Assembly: GCA_965222005.1 (NCBI GenBank)
Contig: OZ244935.1
Span: forward strand, 5,208,001 to 5,272,000
Length of the DNA stretch: 64,000 bases
Source: CBDCTM01 sp965222005
GTDB lineage: Bacteria; Bacteroidota; Bacteroidia; Chitinophagales; Saprospiraceae
Direction: 5' to 3'
The notes under the pieces are model-generated. The model made no database searches and was not told the DNA's origin. It was given only the letters and a program-made list of their open reading frames with translations. Position 1 is the stretch's first letter; every line of letters begins with the position of its first letter. The translations under genes and the position numbers were made by a program. Positions 26,106 through 35,458 of the stretch are shown piece after piece.

Positions 26106-26942
26106 ATGCTATTTCGATTTCCATTCCGATCACTACTGGCTATCCTGTTGGCCTTTTCAATGATTGCACTGCATTGCAAAAATGCGAATCCAGGCAGCAG
26201 CTCTTCTACTCCACAGCCCGACACAACTTCCGCTACCATAAGTATGCAGGCGGAGTTATCTGCCTCGGCCGGCGGCTTCCCCATTACCGCCAGGCTGCCC
26301 GGTTGGCCTGCCAGGGAAGCCTCCGACCGGACGAAGCTTTATCCGTTCGATGAAGCTGCGAAGCTACCGGATTTCAAGGCTTTCAGAGATACTTTTTATC
26401 AGGCAGTAGTAGATAAAAATGTGGATTATTTGTTGAGCAGAACCAGTGATCACATCAAGTTTAGCTTTGGCGATGATGCGCACAAGGAGGCTTTTATTAA
26501 AGCTTGGAAATTGCACAGAGCGCCCAAAAGCAGCCAGCTTTGGCAGGAGCTGAAAACAATACTGGAATTGGGAGGTGGTTTTTTTGAGAATGATTCTAAG
26601 CGGTTCATAGCCCCCTATTTATTTGTTACTGAAAAAATTGAGGATGCGTTCACGGAAGGTGCTGTGCTGGGCAAAAATGTCCGGCTGCGCGCTGCGGCCG
26701 ATAGCGGCTCCGAAATACTGGAAAGTCTCACCTACGACAAGGTTCGGCTGCCTGTGACAAGCATGGCCCCCGTAGAAGAAACGATCAATGGTGAGCGCCA
26801 CCCCTGGCTAAAAGCGGTGACTGCTGAGGGCACCGAAGGCTATGTGTATGGCAAATACATTCGCATCCCCATTGATTTTAGAGCTATCTTTGAGCAGCAA
26901 AACGGCCGCTGGATGATGGTGGCTTTTGTAGCGGGCGATTGA
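26106..26942 (+). CDS. Lipoprotein with C-terminal SH3-like domain
   Basis: 278 residues. Lipoprotein signal LLAFSMIALHC places Cys at about residue 24, followed by a Ser/Thr/Pro linker. The middle (FDEAAKLPDFKAFRDTFYQA; SFGDDAHKEAFIKAWKLH) is helical and unassigned. Residues about 180-250 resemble a bacterial SH3 domain: GAVLGKNVRLRAAADSGSEI, ESLTYDKVRLPV, WLKAVTAEGTEGYVYGKYI. SH3b domains usually bind peptidoglycan or cell-wall peptides. It is probably in the periplasmic leaflet of an envelope membrane. Its start lies four bases after the M42 gene. Confidence 0.75.
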   Translation: MLFRFPFRSLLAILLAFSMIALHCKNANPGSSSSTPQPDTTSATISMQAELSASAGGFPITARLPGWPAREASDRTKLYPFDEAAKLPDFKAFRDTFYQAVVDKNVDYLLSRTSDHIKFSFGDDAHKEAFIKAWKLHRAPKSSQLWQELKTILELGGGFFENDSKRFIAPYLFVTEKIEDAFTEGAVLGKNVRLRAAADSGSEILESLTYDKVRLPVTSMAPVEETINGERHPWLKAVTAEGTEGYVYGKYIRIPIDFRAIFEQQNGRWMMVAFVAGD

Positions 26943-27027
26943 AGATAAGTAATGCGGTGAATCCTCATTTCTATTTTTGAAAGTTCCTTAACTTTGAGCC
27001 AAGAGTTTTCATAACACCTCCTGTTCA

Positions 27028-27888
27028 TTGCTCAATCTTTTAAAAAAAATCGTTGACCTTCTGCTGTATGGCAATTTATGGATTGCTCTGTGTGCCCTGG
27101 CAATGGCTGCTCAAAGCCAGCTACTGCTCAAGGGTCAGTTTGAACGGGATGCCCTGCTGCTGTTTATATTTTTTGCTACGCTCTTTCTCTACGCTATCCA
27201 TCGGATCATCGGCATTTCCAAATTGCACAAGTATTTTGAGGCTGACCGCTATGGCATAATTGTGCGTTTCAAATCGCATATCAAGCTGTATGCTATAATC
27301 GGAGGGCTGGGTATGCTGTGGTATTTTGGGCAACTATCGGGAGCGGTACAGCTGGCCCTGGTCGTTCCGGCTCTCCTGTCGCTTGGCTACACGCTCCCCT
27401 TCCTCAAAGGCAAGCAGCTACGTCTGCGTGATCTGGATTTCATTAAAATATTTTTGGTAGCTGGCGTCTGGGCCTGGGTGAGTGTATTGCTACCGGCTTT
27501 GGAATACGGCTGCCCGAAGGCGATGCTGGCACTGATGTTGGCCGAGCGGAGCTGTTTTGTATTTGCCATCACCCTCCCTTTCGATATCCGCGACCTAAAG
27601 GTAGATGCTTCCAGCCAGCTGCGCACATTGCCAGCTGCTATAGGCATAAATCGATCTAAGTGGCTGGCTATCAGCCTTTTAGGAGCTATGTCGGCACTGG
27701 CGGCAGCAAATTGGTGGCTGGGAAATTACCCGGCGGGGGCACTGCTGGGCATAGCTTTATCAGCAATTTGTACGGGAGGGTTGGTGTGGTGGTCGGAACC
27801 CTGGCGCCACGATTATTTTTACTCTGGTCTGATGGATGGTACTATGATTTTGCAGGCCGTTTTGGTCGGGTATTGCCTCATTGCATAA
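27028..27888 (+). CDS. UbiA-superfamily prenyltransferase-like membrane protein
   Basis: 286 residues with about eight hydrophobic helices and a TTG start at 27028 (no in-frame ATG before the first helix). The second aspartate motif of UbiA proteins is seen as LPFDIRDLKVDASSQLRTLP. The first Asp-rich motif is replaced by LFLYAIHRIIGISKLHKY, a variant common in a group of Bacteroidota UbiA-like proteins. The HDYFYSGLMDGTMILQ end also fits. Classical members prenylate quinone or chlorophyll precursors at the membrane, but with the first motif changed the activity here is uncertain. It stands alone between a lipoprotein gene and a convergent gene. Confidence 0.7.
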   Translation: MLNLLKKIVDLLLYGNLWIALCALAMAAQSQLLLKGQFERDALLLFIFFATLFLYAIHRIIGISKLHKYFEADRYGIIVRFKSHIKLYAIIGGLGMLWYFGQLSGAVQLALVVPALLSLGYTLPFLKGKQLRLRDLDFIKIFLVAGVWAWVSVLLPALEYGCPKAMLALMLAERSCFVFAITLPFDIRDLKVDASSQLRTLPAAIGINRSKWLAISLLGAMSALAAANWWLGNYPAGALLGIALSAICTGGLVWWSEPWRHDYFYSGLMDGTMILQAVLVGYCLIA

Positions 27889-27924
27889 ATAGGTAAAAAG
27901 GCTTCCTCCAGTTTTAGAACACAC

Positions 27925-28668
27925 TCACAAACCCTCTTTTACCTCTACCAATATCGCAGCCAGGTGCAAATACAATTCGTGGAGCATATGCCCCTCTGCC
28001 TCCATTTCCAGCGGATCGGCCTGAGCATGCCATATGCCGGCGGGTGTCAGAAAGCTTATCGACAGAAGCGTTTTAGTACGCGGGGCAGCCCCTTTTCGCA
28101 ATTTGCTTTGCAGCTTCAATTTTTTTCCCTCTTCAATGATGTTCCCTATATATTTTTGGATTTTCGGAACGGCCGTATCCCAAATCACAGGTTCAGCATT
28201 TACATCCAAAAAGCGGATCGTGCCATCTGCATAAGCTGCCAGATATGCCTTTTCGCCTGTTCCAGGCAGCTCTGCCACAAAGCCAAGCACTTTCTTTGCC
28301 GCGCCAGGATCGATCTCGGCACCCAGCTCACGCAGGCCATTGTAGGCCCAAAGCAGGGAACGGCTGGCGGCTGCCTGGGCAAGGATTGCTTTGAGATGCA
28401 GGACGGCAGAATCGGGCTGCTGGCGGTCGCGGGCCGCTCTGGCCAACAGGTATTTATTCCAGTAGCCGGAGGCGCTGACCCCCTCCTGCCGTTGTAGTAT
28501 CCGGCTGAGTTCGTCCAGGTTTTGGCGCGCAAAGAGTATATCGATAAAATCTTTGTTTTGCTGCTCGAAGCTGGAAGGAACGACTACGTTTTTATGCGCT
28601 TGGCCTGCATTCGAACAAGCCGTTTCTATCAGCAAGAATGTGTAAAAAGCGCAGTATTTCCAATTCAT
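27925..28668 (-). CDS. Uncharacterised lipoprotein with helical repeats
   Basis: 247 residues from ATG 28668 (MNWKYCAFYTFLLIETACSN, lipobox ETAC). An upstream TTG-type extension is unlikely. Residues 35-120 are TPR-like helices (FARQNLDELSRILQRQ; YLLARAARDRQQPDSAVLHL). The remainder mixes strands (KAYLAAYADGTIRFLDV; TKTLLSISFLTPAGIW) and ends in a helix. No family is recognised. It starts 22 bases after the stop of the large BNR gene on the same strand and may be in its operon. Confidence 0.6.
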   Translation of the reverse strand: MNWKYCAFYTFLLIETACSNAGQAHKNVVVPSSFEQQNKDFIDILFARQNLDELSRILQRQEGVSASGYWNKYLLARAARDRQQPDSAVLHLKAILAQAAASRSLLWAYNGLRELGAEIDPGAAKKVLGFVAELPGTGEKAYLAAYADGTIRFLDVNAEPVIWDTAVPKIQKYIGNIIEEGKKLKLQSKLRKGAAPRTKTLLSISFLTPAGIWHAQADPLEMEAEGHMLHELYLHLAAILVEVKEGL

Positions 28669-28690
28669 AACAATGTATTGTTTGGCAAGC

Positions 28691-31573
28691 CTATTCAATC
28701 ATCAACTCTTTCTTAACGCGCTTTCCATCCTTTATTATCTCCACGATGTATTTTTCTTTGTGCAGATAGTATTTTCCGTTTTTAGCTTCCCTGATTTTCA
28801 CTGCCTCATCCTTTGCTTTCAACTCCTTATTGATTGCAGATTGCAGCCTCCGCGCCGCCTGCTTGTCGATACTCAGGTCATATTCGTAGTAATTGATGCC
28901 TCTCCCGGCAGCCATTTTCATCTGGCGAAGGAGTGTACCGTCTGGCAGCTTGAGAGCCAGACTCGTGTTGCCGCTCGTATTAGCAAAAAATGGAATCTTC
29001 ACCTTAAGTTCAGAAAATTCCGACCATTGGCTCCACCGCTTCCCCCAGCCTTCGCTATGCTTCACCTTTTGGATATCGAACACATATAATTTCTGACCCA
29101 ACACCTCTTCGGTCAATTGTTGCAAATGGCTAACATCGGCTACATAAAAAGAGCGTCCGTGGGTGGCAACCACCAGTTCCCGATCGCGTGGATGGACAAT
29201 CAGATCGTGTACCGCAACGGCCGGCAGCTCTTTATTCATCTGCATAAAATGGCCTCCCCGGTCGAGCGACACATAGAGTCCGTGATCGGTACCTACGTAC
29301 AGAATGTTTTCATTCACCGGATCCTCCTTTACTACATTGATCGGCTCGGTGGGCAAATCCGAGCCCACTTTTTGCCAATTTGCGCCAAAGTCTTCAGACA
29401 CGTAGAGGTAAGCCGCAAAATCATCCCACCGATAGCCATTGAGCGAAACATACACACGCCCCTCCTGGTAGCGGGAAGCCTGCACCCGGCTGATCCACTG
29501 ATCTTGCGGCAGGCCTGCACTGATATTTTGCCAGCTATGCCCGCCATCCTTGCTTAGATGCAGCAGGCCATCATCGCTGCCTGCATACAAAAGGCCAAAA
29601 CGCAGCGGGGATTCGTGCAGGCTGCTCAAGGTGCCGTAGGGCACATCGCCTTTTCGGCCGCCTTTGGTGAGATCATCGGAGATAGCATCGAAGCTGTTGC
29701 CCTGATCGAGGGATCGGAATACTTTATTGGCTCCAAAATACAGGATGTCTTCATTGTGAACAGAGAGGTGGATCGGGCTCTGCCAGTTCATGCGCAAGGG
29801 CCTTTCTCCCAGCTCATGGCGAGGTTTGATGGCCTTGTGTTCATTTTTTTCTTTATTGATGCGATAATAGTTGCCGAATTGAAATCCGGCATAAATCGTA
29901 CTATTATTCCGGCTATCAATGGCTACCTGCATACCATCCCCCCCCAGCAAAATGCTGTAGGGATAGTTGCCCGTGCCGTGCCAACGAGTATTGGCTTTGT
30001 AGGTGCTGCGGCCTACCCAAAGGCCGTTGTCCTGTAAGCCTCCGTATATATTATAGGGTTCAGCCATATCCACATTGACGCTGTAAAACTGACCCACAGC
30101 AAGGCTGTTGCATTTGATCCAGTGCTCTCCGTCATCATAAGAAATGTTGACCCCTCCATCATTGCCAAGTATCAGGTGGCCTGCTTTGCGGGGATTGAGC
30201 CAGAGGGCGTGATGATCGACATGTACATTGTCTCCATTGATGGATTTAAAGCTTTGGCCACCATCATCCGACCGGAGAATGGGTACACCGAGGATGTACA
30301 ATTTTTGAGGATTGTTGTGTTGTACACGAATTTGGCCAAAGTAGTAGCCATAGGAATTGAACATATTATCGATGGGCTCTTTGTGCGTTCGGTTCCAGCT
30401 ACGCCCGCCATCATCAGAGCGATACACCTCTGCCCCAATCACAGGCGTATCAAAGAGCAGGCTATTGGCATCTTCCACATATTCGACCAGCGCCAGGGGC
30501 TTGAGCTTCTTTTTTTTGACTAGCTCAGTTACATAATCAGGAGTGTACTTTTTGGGGAAATTGTATTTGCTCAGATAATATTTGAGCCGTTTGGGTTGAA
30601 GCTTCACAAACTCCGCTTCAGTCATGTTGCGCAACTCATCTTTGGTGAGCAACTCCTCTTGCTCCTTGTCTTTCTTTGGCCGGCGGAAATAGTTGTCCAG
30701 CACTGCAAAAACAACTGTATTTCCTTTTTCTACGGCAGCTCCAAGTCCAATACGCCCTACTCCTTCGCCATGCGGAAAGCCGCTTTGGGGGGCGGTCAAT
30801 AATGTCCAGTTTTTACCACCATCACTACTTTTATAAATACCCGATCCCTCTCCAGATTCCTGAAAATTCCAGGCACGGCGGGTGCGTTCCCAAAAGGCAG
30901 CATACAAAATATCGGCATTTTGAGGGTCTGCAATCAGGTCAACTGCGCCGCTATTTTCATCTACAAAAAATACCTGCTCCCAGTTGGCACCCCCATCCCG
31001 GCTCTGATACACACCTCGCTCCCGATTGGGCGAATAGAGGTGCCCCAGCACTGCTACCGTTAGCCAGTCGGGCTGCTCGGGATGCAGCATAATTCTCCCT
31101 ATGTGGTGACTATCGGCCAGCCCAAGGTGTATCCAGGTTTTGCCCTCATCAATGCTTTTATACATCCCTACGCCTGAGTAGGAAGAGCGGCTGGAGTTAT
31201 TTTCTCCGGTGCCCACATAAATGATGCTGCGCTTCCAGTCCACGGCAATATCGCCTATTGTCATTACAGCTTGCTGATCGAAGAGGGCATGAAAGGACAT
31301 GCCGTTGTTTTCGGTTTTCCATAAGCCACCAGAGGCATAGGCCACATAAAAAACCGTGGGGTCATCGGGATGTACTTCGATATCCGTGACGCGGCCACTA
31401 AATACAGTGGGGCCTACCGAGCGAAAGGCGACCTCTTTGAGCAGCGATTGCTCGTTGAGTGTTTTGCGCTGCTCAAAGGCTCTCATTCGCTCTGCGGGTG
31501 GGGTAGCGGCGGGCTGCTGGGCAGATAAAATCGAGCAGAAAAGTAAAAGGGAGAGAATGAATGGAAGCTTCAT
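28691..31573 (-). CDS. Large secreted BNR/sortilin-type beta-propeller protein
   Basis: 960 residues from ATG 31573, giving signal MKLPFILSLLLFCSILSAQ. About ten propeller blades of the BNR/VPS10 sort follow, with Asp-box motifs such as SGGLWKTENNGMSF, GMYKSIDEGKTWI, GVYQSRDGGANWEQ, GIYKSSDGGKNWT, VYRSDDGGRSWNR, LLHLSKDGGHSWQ and LYVSEDFGANWQ. This family (often called glycosyl hydrolase or WD40/YVTN/BNR-like protein) is widespread and abundant in Bacteroidota, without proven glycosidase activity. A charged region (RRPKKDKEQEELLTKDELRN to KKKKLKPLALVEYV) is inserted between blades. The C-terminal 110 residues are a non-propeller strand region with charged end. There is no T9SS sorting domain. 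Confidence 0.85.
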   Translation of the reverse strand: MKLPFILSLLLFCSILSAQQPAATPPAERMRAFEQRKTLNEQSLLKEVAFRSVGPTVFSGRVTDIEVHPDDPTVFYVAYASGGLWKTENNGMSFHALFDQQAVMTIGDIAVDWKRSIIYVGTGENNSSRSSYSGVGMYKSIDEGKTWIHLGLADSHHIGRIMLHPEQPDWLTVAVLGHLYSPNRERGVYQSRDGGANWEQVFFVDENSGAVDLIADPQNADILYAAFWERTRRAWNFQESGEGSGIYKSSDGGKNWTLLTAPQSGFPHGEGVGRIGLGAAVEKGNTVVFAVLDNYFRRPKKDKEQEELLTKDELRNMTEAEFVKLQPKRLKYYLSKYNFPKKYTPDYVTELVKKKKLKPLALVEYVEDANSLLFDTPVIGAEVYRSDDGGRSWNRTHKEPIDNMFNSYGYYFGQIRVQHNNPQKLYILGVPILRSDDGGQSFKSINGDNVHVDHHALWLNPRKAGHLILGNDGGVNISYDDGEHWIKCNSLAVGQFYSVNVDMAEPYNIYGGLQDNGLWVGRSTYKANTRWHGTGNYPYSILLGGDGMQVAIDSRNNSTIYAGFQFGNYYRINKEKNEHKAIKPRHELGERPLRMNWQSPIHLSVHNEDILYFGANKVFRSLDQGNSFDAISDDLTKGGRKGDVPYGTLSSLHESPLRFGLLYAGSDDGLLHLSKDGGHSWQNISAGLPQDQWISRVQASRYQEGRVYVSLNGYRWDDFAAYLYVSEDFGANWQKVGSDLPTEPINVVKEDPVNENILYVGTDHGLYVSLDRGGHFMQMNKELPAVAVHDLIVHPRDRELVVATHGRSFYVADVSHLQQLTEEVLGQKLYVFDIQKVKHSEGWGKRWSQWSEFSELKVKIPFFANTSGNTSLALKLPDGTLLRQMKMAAGRGINYYEYDLSIDKQAARRLQSAINKELKAKDEAVKIREAKNGKYYLHKEKYIVEIIKDGKRVKKELMIE

Positions 31574-31768
31574 AACGAAATCAGTTCTTTGATCAAAGAA
31601 TGCTGAAGGTAAGGTAAAAATAAAAAAGAAGGGAATGTTAGCTAAAAGCGGTGGGCAGCTTGCGGCGAGGGGGTGGGTAGTACATAGTGGAGTGGTACGG
31701 ACGGTTTTCCACAGTTGTGGGAACCGCATACCGTCCACCCCCATTGGCCTTCTCACAAATTCAAGGCT

Positions 31769-32182
31769 TCAATTATCGGAAGCTGCGTAATATTCCTGTA
31801 TGTAGCCTTCCAGGCCAAGCAGCCTTTTCAGGCTATCGGCAGTGTAGAAAAGGTATTTATCATTGGTGAGCAAATCAAAGATCGCCTTGGCAGTATCAAC
31901 CGTAAGGAATGATTTGATTAGCAGCAGCAGCTCTCTTGCATAGGTAAGCTGCTCCACTTTTTCGATAAACTCATCAAATTTTGATTTGATGGCGAGCAGT
32001 TTTTGCTCCGACTGGATACCGCCGAGCATCGGCAAGTCGAACTGTTCGAGGCCGTCAAAAGCGCTGTGTAAAAAATCCTGTTGCTGTTCGATGCATTCGA
32101 TTTTGGTGTCGATCAATGCACCTACGATCATGACAAGTTTGGAGGTTTCCGACTCCGGATTAGTGTTTCTAGTGTTGACCAT
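31769..32182 (-). CDS. Small helical protein of unknown function
   Basis: 137 residues from ATG 32182 (MVNTRNTNPESETSKLVMIV). It is almost all helix: LIDTKIECIEQQQDFLHSAF, SEQKLLAIKSKFDEFIEKVE, YARELLLLIKSFLTVDTAKA, LFYTADSLKRLLGLEGYIQE. There is no signal peptide or transmembrane segment. No family is recognised. A strong promoter (TTTG, 19-nt spacer, TATATTTG, 32252-32282) lies about 70 bases upstream, so it is probably well expressed. The preceding in-frame extension to 32254 is hydrophobic but starts inside the promoter, so it is excluded. Confidence 0.65.
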   Translation of the reverse strand: MVNTRNTNPESETSKLVMIVGALIDTKIECIEQQQDFLHSAFDGLEQFDLPMLGGIQSEQKLLAIKSKFDEFIEKVEQLTYARELLLLIKSFLTVDTAKAIFDLLTNDKYLFYTADSLKRLLGLEGYIQEYYAASDN

Positions 32183-32251
32183 AGTTGAATGTTTGTTAAA
32201 AACTGAGGATAATATTAGTAAAATCCAAACGAAAGGCCAATAATTCAGCCA

Positions 32252-32282
32252 CAAATATACTGGTCAAGTATGATGCCGCAAA
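32252..32282 (-). promoter_or_regulatory. Bacteroidota-type promoter for the small helical protein
   Basis: On the minus strand TTTG (32279-32282) is followed by a 19-nt spacer and TATATTTG (32252-32259), matching TTTG-N18/19-TAnnTTTG. The ATG lies 70 bases downstream. Confidence 0.7.
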
Positions 32283-32512
32283 CATACACACATTACATAC
32301 ATTACACCAAATCATCATGCAATAAGTTACCAACACCTTGTTAATAGCCTGCTGATAGTGAATAAATGGCTTAGAGGAGAAGGGCCGACAAATGGTGTTT
32401 TTTTTACATCTGGTATAATTATTTCGGTGCAAAGTTTAGTAAAGCTTTATTTTTTTGCTCATTTTTGGGCCAAAATTAATGGGCAACTTAGTGCGAGACA
32501 AACATTAAAAGC

Positions 32513-33547
32513 ATGAATTCACAAGAGATCAAGGAAAAACTGGCAAATTGGCAAAGCATTGTTAAAAATTATCAAAAACCCAATACCCGCAAGGCAATTG
32601 TGCAGATGGTCACCTCTTATCTCCCTTTCTTTGCTATTTGGGTGCTGATGTACTTTAGCCTGGGCATTTCGTACTGGCTCACCCTCGGATTGGCTATTTT
32701 GAATGCTTTTTTTCTGGTACGCATCTTTATCATCCAGCACGATTGCGGGCACCAATCTTTCCTGAAAAACCGCCGGGCCAATAATGTTATAGGCTTTATC
32801 AGCAGCTTTTTCAGCCTGATTCCTTATAAGTATTGGGCACGTTCGCACAATTTCCATCATGCCCACAACGGACAGCTGGAAGTAAGAGATATTGGCGATA
32901 TCACTACCCTCACGGTCAACGAATATCGGGCTCGCAGCTCCTGGGGGCGTTTCAAATACTGGCTATATCGCACCCCCGTAGTCCTGTTTTTCATTGGCCC
33001 TCTGTATTATTTGTTTTTGCATCAACGTATGCCCAGCATCCAATTGAAGGGCTGGAAGGCGGCACGACGTTCAGCCTGGCTGACCGACATTTACCTGCTG
33101 GTCTTCTATCTGTCGCTGGGATTACTGATCGGCTGGCAAACCTTCATTATGGTTCAGTTGCCCATTATCGTCTTCTTTGCCATCATCGCCATTTGGTTTT
33201 TCTATGTACAGCACCAACATGTGCCCACCTATAAGCAGTGGAAGAAAAACTGGGACTTTTTGCTGGCCTCCGTCAAAGGAAGTACGTATTACAAATTGCC
33301 CAAGCTATTTCAATGGCTCACCGGCAATATTGGCTTTCACCATATCCACCACCTCAGCTCACTGATCCCCAACTACAATCTTGAGCGTTGCAATCGGGAA
33401 AACCCGATCTTCGAGAAATGTACTACAGTACTGACATTCAGGGAAAGCCTGAAGTGTATTTTCAACAAGCTCTGGGACGAGGAAAGTCAACGGATGATCA
33501 GCTTCCGCGAATTTTACCGGATGGAGAAGAAGCAATTGAGTATGTGA
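32513..33547 (+). CDS. Membrane fatty-acid desaturase
   Basis: 344 residues with the three His boxes of membrane di-iron desaturases in order: HDCGHQSF, HNFHHAHNG and HIHHLSS. Hydrophobic helices lie between them (FFAIWVLMYFSLGISYWLTL; LAILNAFFLVRIFI; IYLLVFYLSLGLLIGWQTF). It inserts a double bond in acyl chains in the inner membrane. The length and the HDCGH/HxxHH/HxxHH pattern fit the acyl-lipid type; regiospecificity cannot be read. It is a single gene closed by a strong terminator at 33569-33605. Confidence 0.92.
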   Translation: MNSQEIKEKLANWQSIVKNYQKPNTRKAIVQMVTSYLPFFAIWVLMYFSLGISYWLTLGLAILNAFFLVRIFIIQHDCGHQSFLKNRRANNVIGFISSFFSLIPYKYWARSHNFHHAHNGQLEVRDIGDITTLTVNEYRARSSWGRFKYWLYRTPVVLFFIGPLYYLFLHQRMPSIQLKGWKAARRSAWLTDIYLLVFYLSLGLLIGWQTFIMVQLPIIVFFAIIAIWFFYVQHQHVPTYKQWKKNWDFLLASVKGSTYYKLPKLFQWLTGNIGFHHIHHLSSLIPNYNLERCNRENPIFEKCTTVLTFRESLKCIFNKLWDEESQRMISFREFYRMEKKQLSM

Positions 33548-33568
33548 GTGATAGGTTGATACAAACTA

Positions 33569-33605
33569 CAAAGCCCTCGGCTTGCTTGGCCAAGGGCTTT
33601 GTTTT
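33569..33605 (+). terminator. Desaturase terminator
   Basis: CAAAGCCCT (33569-33577) pairs perfectly with AGGGCTTTG (33593-33601), followed by TTTT. It sits 21 bases after the desaturase stop. Confidence 0.8.
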
Positions 33606-33624
33606 CCCATTCAGGTGATGATGC

Positions 33625-34131
33625 CTAATCAATCTCTACACACTGATCCAGTTTTTTGATCTTTTCGATCAAATCTTCTGCATTTTGCGGATCACCCAGG
33701 TCAAGCTCTAATAAATCCTTGACCTTGAATTTTCCGCTCAGATTAAGATAGAAAAAGCGATCCTCATCTCGGGCCAACGCTAAAAACTCCAGCCGGTCAT
33801 TGGCTTTTTCTTTGACCATCAGATGTAGCTCCTCCCCCTTCGAATGTACATCCACCAAGGTATCGTAGGCATCCTGGCTGGCCTGCTGTCGCAGCAGTTT
33901 TAGTTCCGCTTTATTGATTTGCTCGTTATCCAGAAAAAGCAGACGGGCGAAATCCACCCTGCTGAGCGCTTTGTCGTCGGCATTGGACTTTTGCTTGCCG
34001 AACTTACATTCCACGCTCACGGCCTTGGCCTCTTCGGAGACGGCATGTTGGTAATAAAATTTATGCACTTTTGATTGCTGGGCAAGGCCCAGAACCGGCA
34101 AAAGCAAGCAGAGGCAAAATAATATTCTCAT
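33625..34131 (-). CDS. DUF4252 protein, copy 3
   Basis: 168 residues with signal peptide MRILFCLCLLLPVLGLAQ. The mature part has SVECKFGKQKSNADDKALSR, LLRQQASQDAYDTLVDVHSK, HLMVKEKANDRLEFLALARD, FYLNLSGKFKVKDLLELDL and ends in KLDQCVEID. This is the order of strands and helices of DUF4252, periplasmic proteins commonly encoded with an ECF sigma/anti-sigma pair in Bacteroidota. It is the last and most divergent of three copies. It starts 33 bases after the stop of copy 2. Function is unknown; a sensor or target of the sigma factor is a reasonable inference. Confidence 0.7.
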   Translation of the reverse strand: MRILFCLCLLLPVLGLAQQSKVHKFYYQHAVSEEAKAVSVECKFGKQKSNADDKALSRVDFARLLFLDNEQINKAELKLLRQQASQDAYDTLVDVHSKGEELHLMVKEKANDRLEFLALARDEDRFFYLNLSGKFKVKDLLELDLGDPQNAEDLIEKIKKLDQCVEID

Positions 34132-34164
34132 TGCGATTCCTGTTTTTTTTTGTTAGACAAATGA

Positions 34165-34728
34165 CTAAACGGGGTCTTTCTCAACTACCTCAGGTGCTTC
34201 CTCTTCATCGGGTAGGATATCGAAATCCATATCTTTCTCCAGTGAGCGGATCAACTCGTTGAGGTCATCAAAGCGGAGGCGGGTCTTTAGGCTCACCATT
34301 ACAAATTCGTCCTCTTCGCTGACCAAAATAAGCATATTTTCGATCGTTTCGGCAGAATTGCGAATGAGCATATTGACTCGCGTTTTGCCATCGCGCACAT
34401 AGATCAGCTCTTCAAAGTGGTCGCGCCTCTTCACATCATCGATGAGTCGCTGCATATCCTTCGGATCAATCCGGTTTTGGTTCTCCATAATCAACAGCTT
34501 GGCTTTTCTGATCTTTCGTGCCATGTTAAGGGCAGCCTTCTCTTCGGGCCCGTCCACATGGTTTTTGGCAATGCTGCTTCCCAGGCGTATCAACCAGCCG
34601 GGCACCGTGAAGTTCATGGTTTCCTTGCCGTGTTTGTATTTGTTGTAAAATTGGTTGATGCTGCGGGTCTGCGCACTCATCAAAGCAGGCAGGCAGAGCA
34701 AAAGCAGGATGGGCAGAATATTTTTCAT
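34165..34728 (-). CDS. DUF4252 protein, copy 2
   Basis: 187 residues with signal peptide MKNILPILLLLCLPALMSAQ. DUF4252 pattern: INQFYNKYKHGKETMNFTVP, MARKIRKAKLLIMENQNRID, ELIYVRDGKTRVNMLIRNSA, NMLILVSEEDEFVMVSLKTR and DLNELIRSLEKDM. An acidic tail (EEEAPEVVEKDPV) follows. It is closer to copy 1 than to copy 3. A terminator lies between it and copy 1 (34758-34819), so either read-through or a private promoter must express it. Confidence 0.8.
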   Translation of the reverse strand: MKNILPILLLLCLPALMSAQTRSINQFYNKYKHGKETMNFTVPGWLIRLGSSIAKNHVDGPEEKAALNMARKIRKAKLLIMENQNRIDPKDMQRLIDDVKRRDHFEELIYVRDGKTRVNMLIRNSAETIENMLILVSEEDEFVMVSLKTRLRFDDLNELIRSLEKDMDFDILPDEEEAPEVVEKDPV

Positions 34729-34757
34729 TGATCTAAATTGTGGGTTGTATGGGTGAT

Positions 34758-34819
34758 TTTTTGCCCGCTGAAGGCAAAAAAGGGGACCCTACTACGTATG
34801 TAATACCTAGTCGGTCCCC
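34758..34819 (-). terminator. Double hairpin terminator after DUF4252 copy 1
   Basis: GGGGACC (34782-34788) pairs with GGTCCCC (34813-34819); on the minus strand the stem is followed by TTTTTT. A second hairpin (TTTTTTGCC with GGCAAAAAA, 34758-34782) overlaps its foot. Confidence 0.75.
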
Positions 34820-34829
34820 GTATATTTCG

Positions 34830-35360
34830 CTAGTTTTTATCTTTTTCATCCACCTTCTCAAGGTGCTCCAGGCCTTTGATGTCAACGGCTTTGGCGAGTT
34901 TCGATATCTTTTTGAGATCGATATTACCGATCAGGCTGACGAGTACAAATTCGTCATCGCCGCCAACCAATACCAGCATTTCATTGATGATGTCGCCCTG
35001 GTCTTTAATCATCAGTCGTACGTTTTCGCCTTTATCACGTACCTTAACCAGGGTAGCATATTCAGAGGTATTGATTCTGTTGTTGGCCTCTTTGTAGTAT
35101 TTGCCCGGCTCATGCTCTGTAGTCAGTACCCGGACACCCCGCAGGTCTTTCACTACCTCCATCGCCATTTGAGCTTCCTCATCCTCCATGCCGCTGAGGT
35201 CGAGCTTGCCTAAAATTTCAAACATCTTAGGACTCACATACACTACCGTAAAATTTTCATCATCGACATACTGATCGAAGTAGCGGGAAATCGCATCATC
35301 CTGGGCGGTGAGTTGCAAACTGAAAAACAGAATCGCTGCAATAGCTGTCAGATATTTCAT
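34830..35360 (-). CDS. DUF4252 protein, copy 1
   Basis: 176 residues with signal peptide MKYLTAIAAILFFSLQLTAQ. DUF4252 pattern: ISRYFDQYVDDENFTVVYVS, MFEILGKLDLSG, VVKDLRGVRVLTTEHEPGKY, YATLVKVRDKGENVRLMIKD, EMLVLVGGDDEFVLVSLIGN and DLKKISKLAKAVDIKGLEH. It is the first DUF4252 gene after the anti-sigma-like gene (99-base gap). It is probably periplasmic. Confidence 0.8.
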   Translation of the reverse strand: MKYLTAIAAILFFSLQLTAQDDAISRYFDQYVDDENFTVVYVSPKMFEILGKLDLSGMEDEEAQMAMEVVKDLRGVRVLTTEHEPGKYYKEANNRINTSEYATLVKVRDKGENVRLMIKDQGDIINEMLVLVGGDDEFVLVSLIGNIDLKKISKLAKAVDIKGLEHLEKVDEKDKN

Positions 35361-35458
35361 ATTAGATTTATTTAATTCTTTAAAAAATAGGGTTTATAAT
35401 AATTGTACTGAAATCGTTGAATGTACGGTATAATGAAAGCCTCTACTGTTCCTCCGGC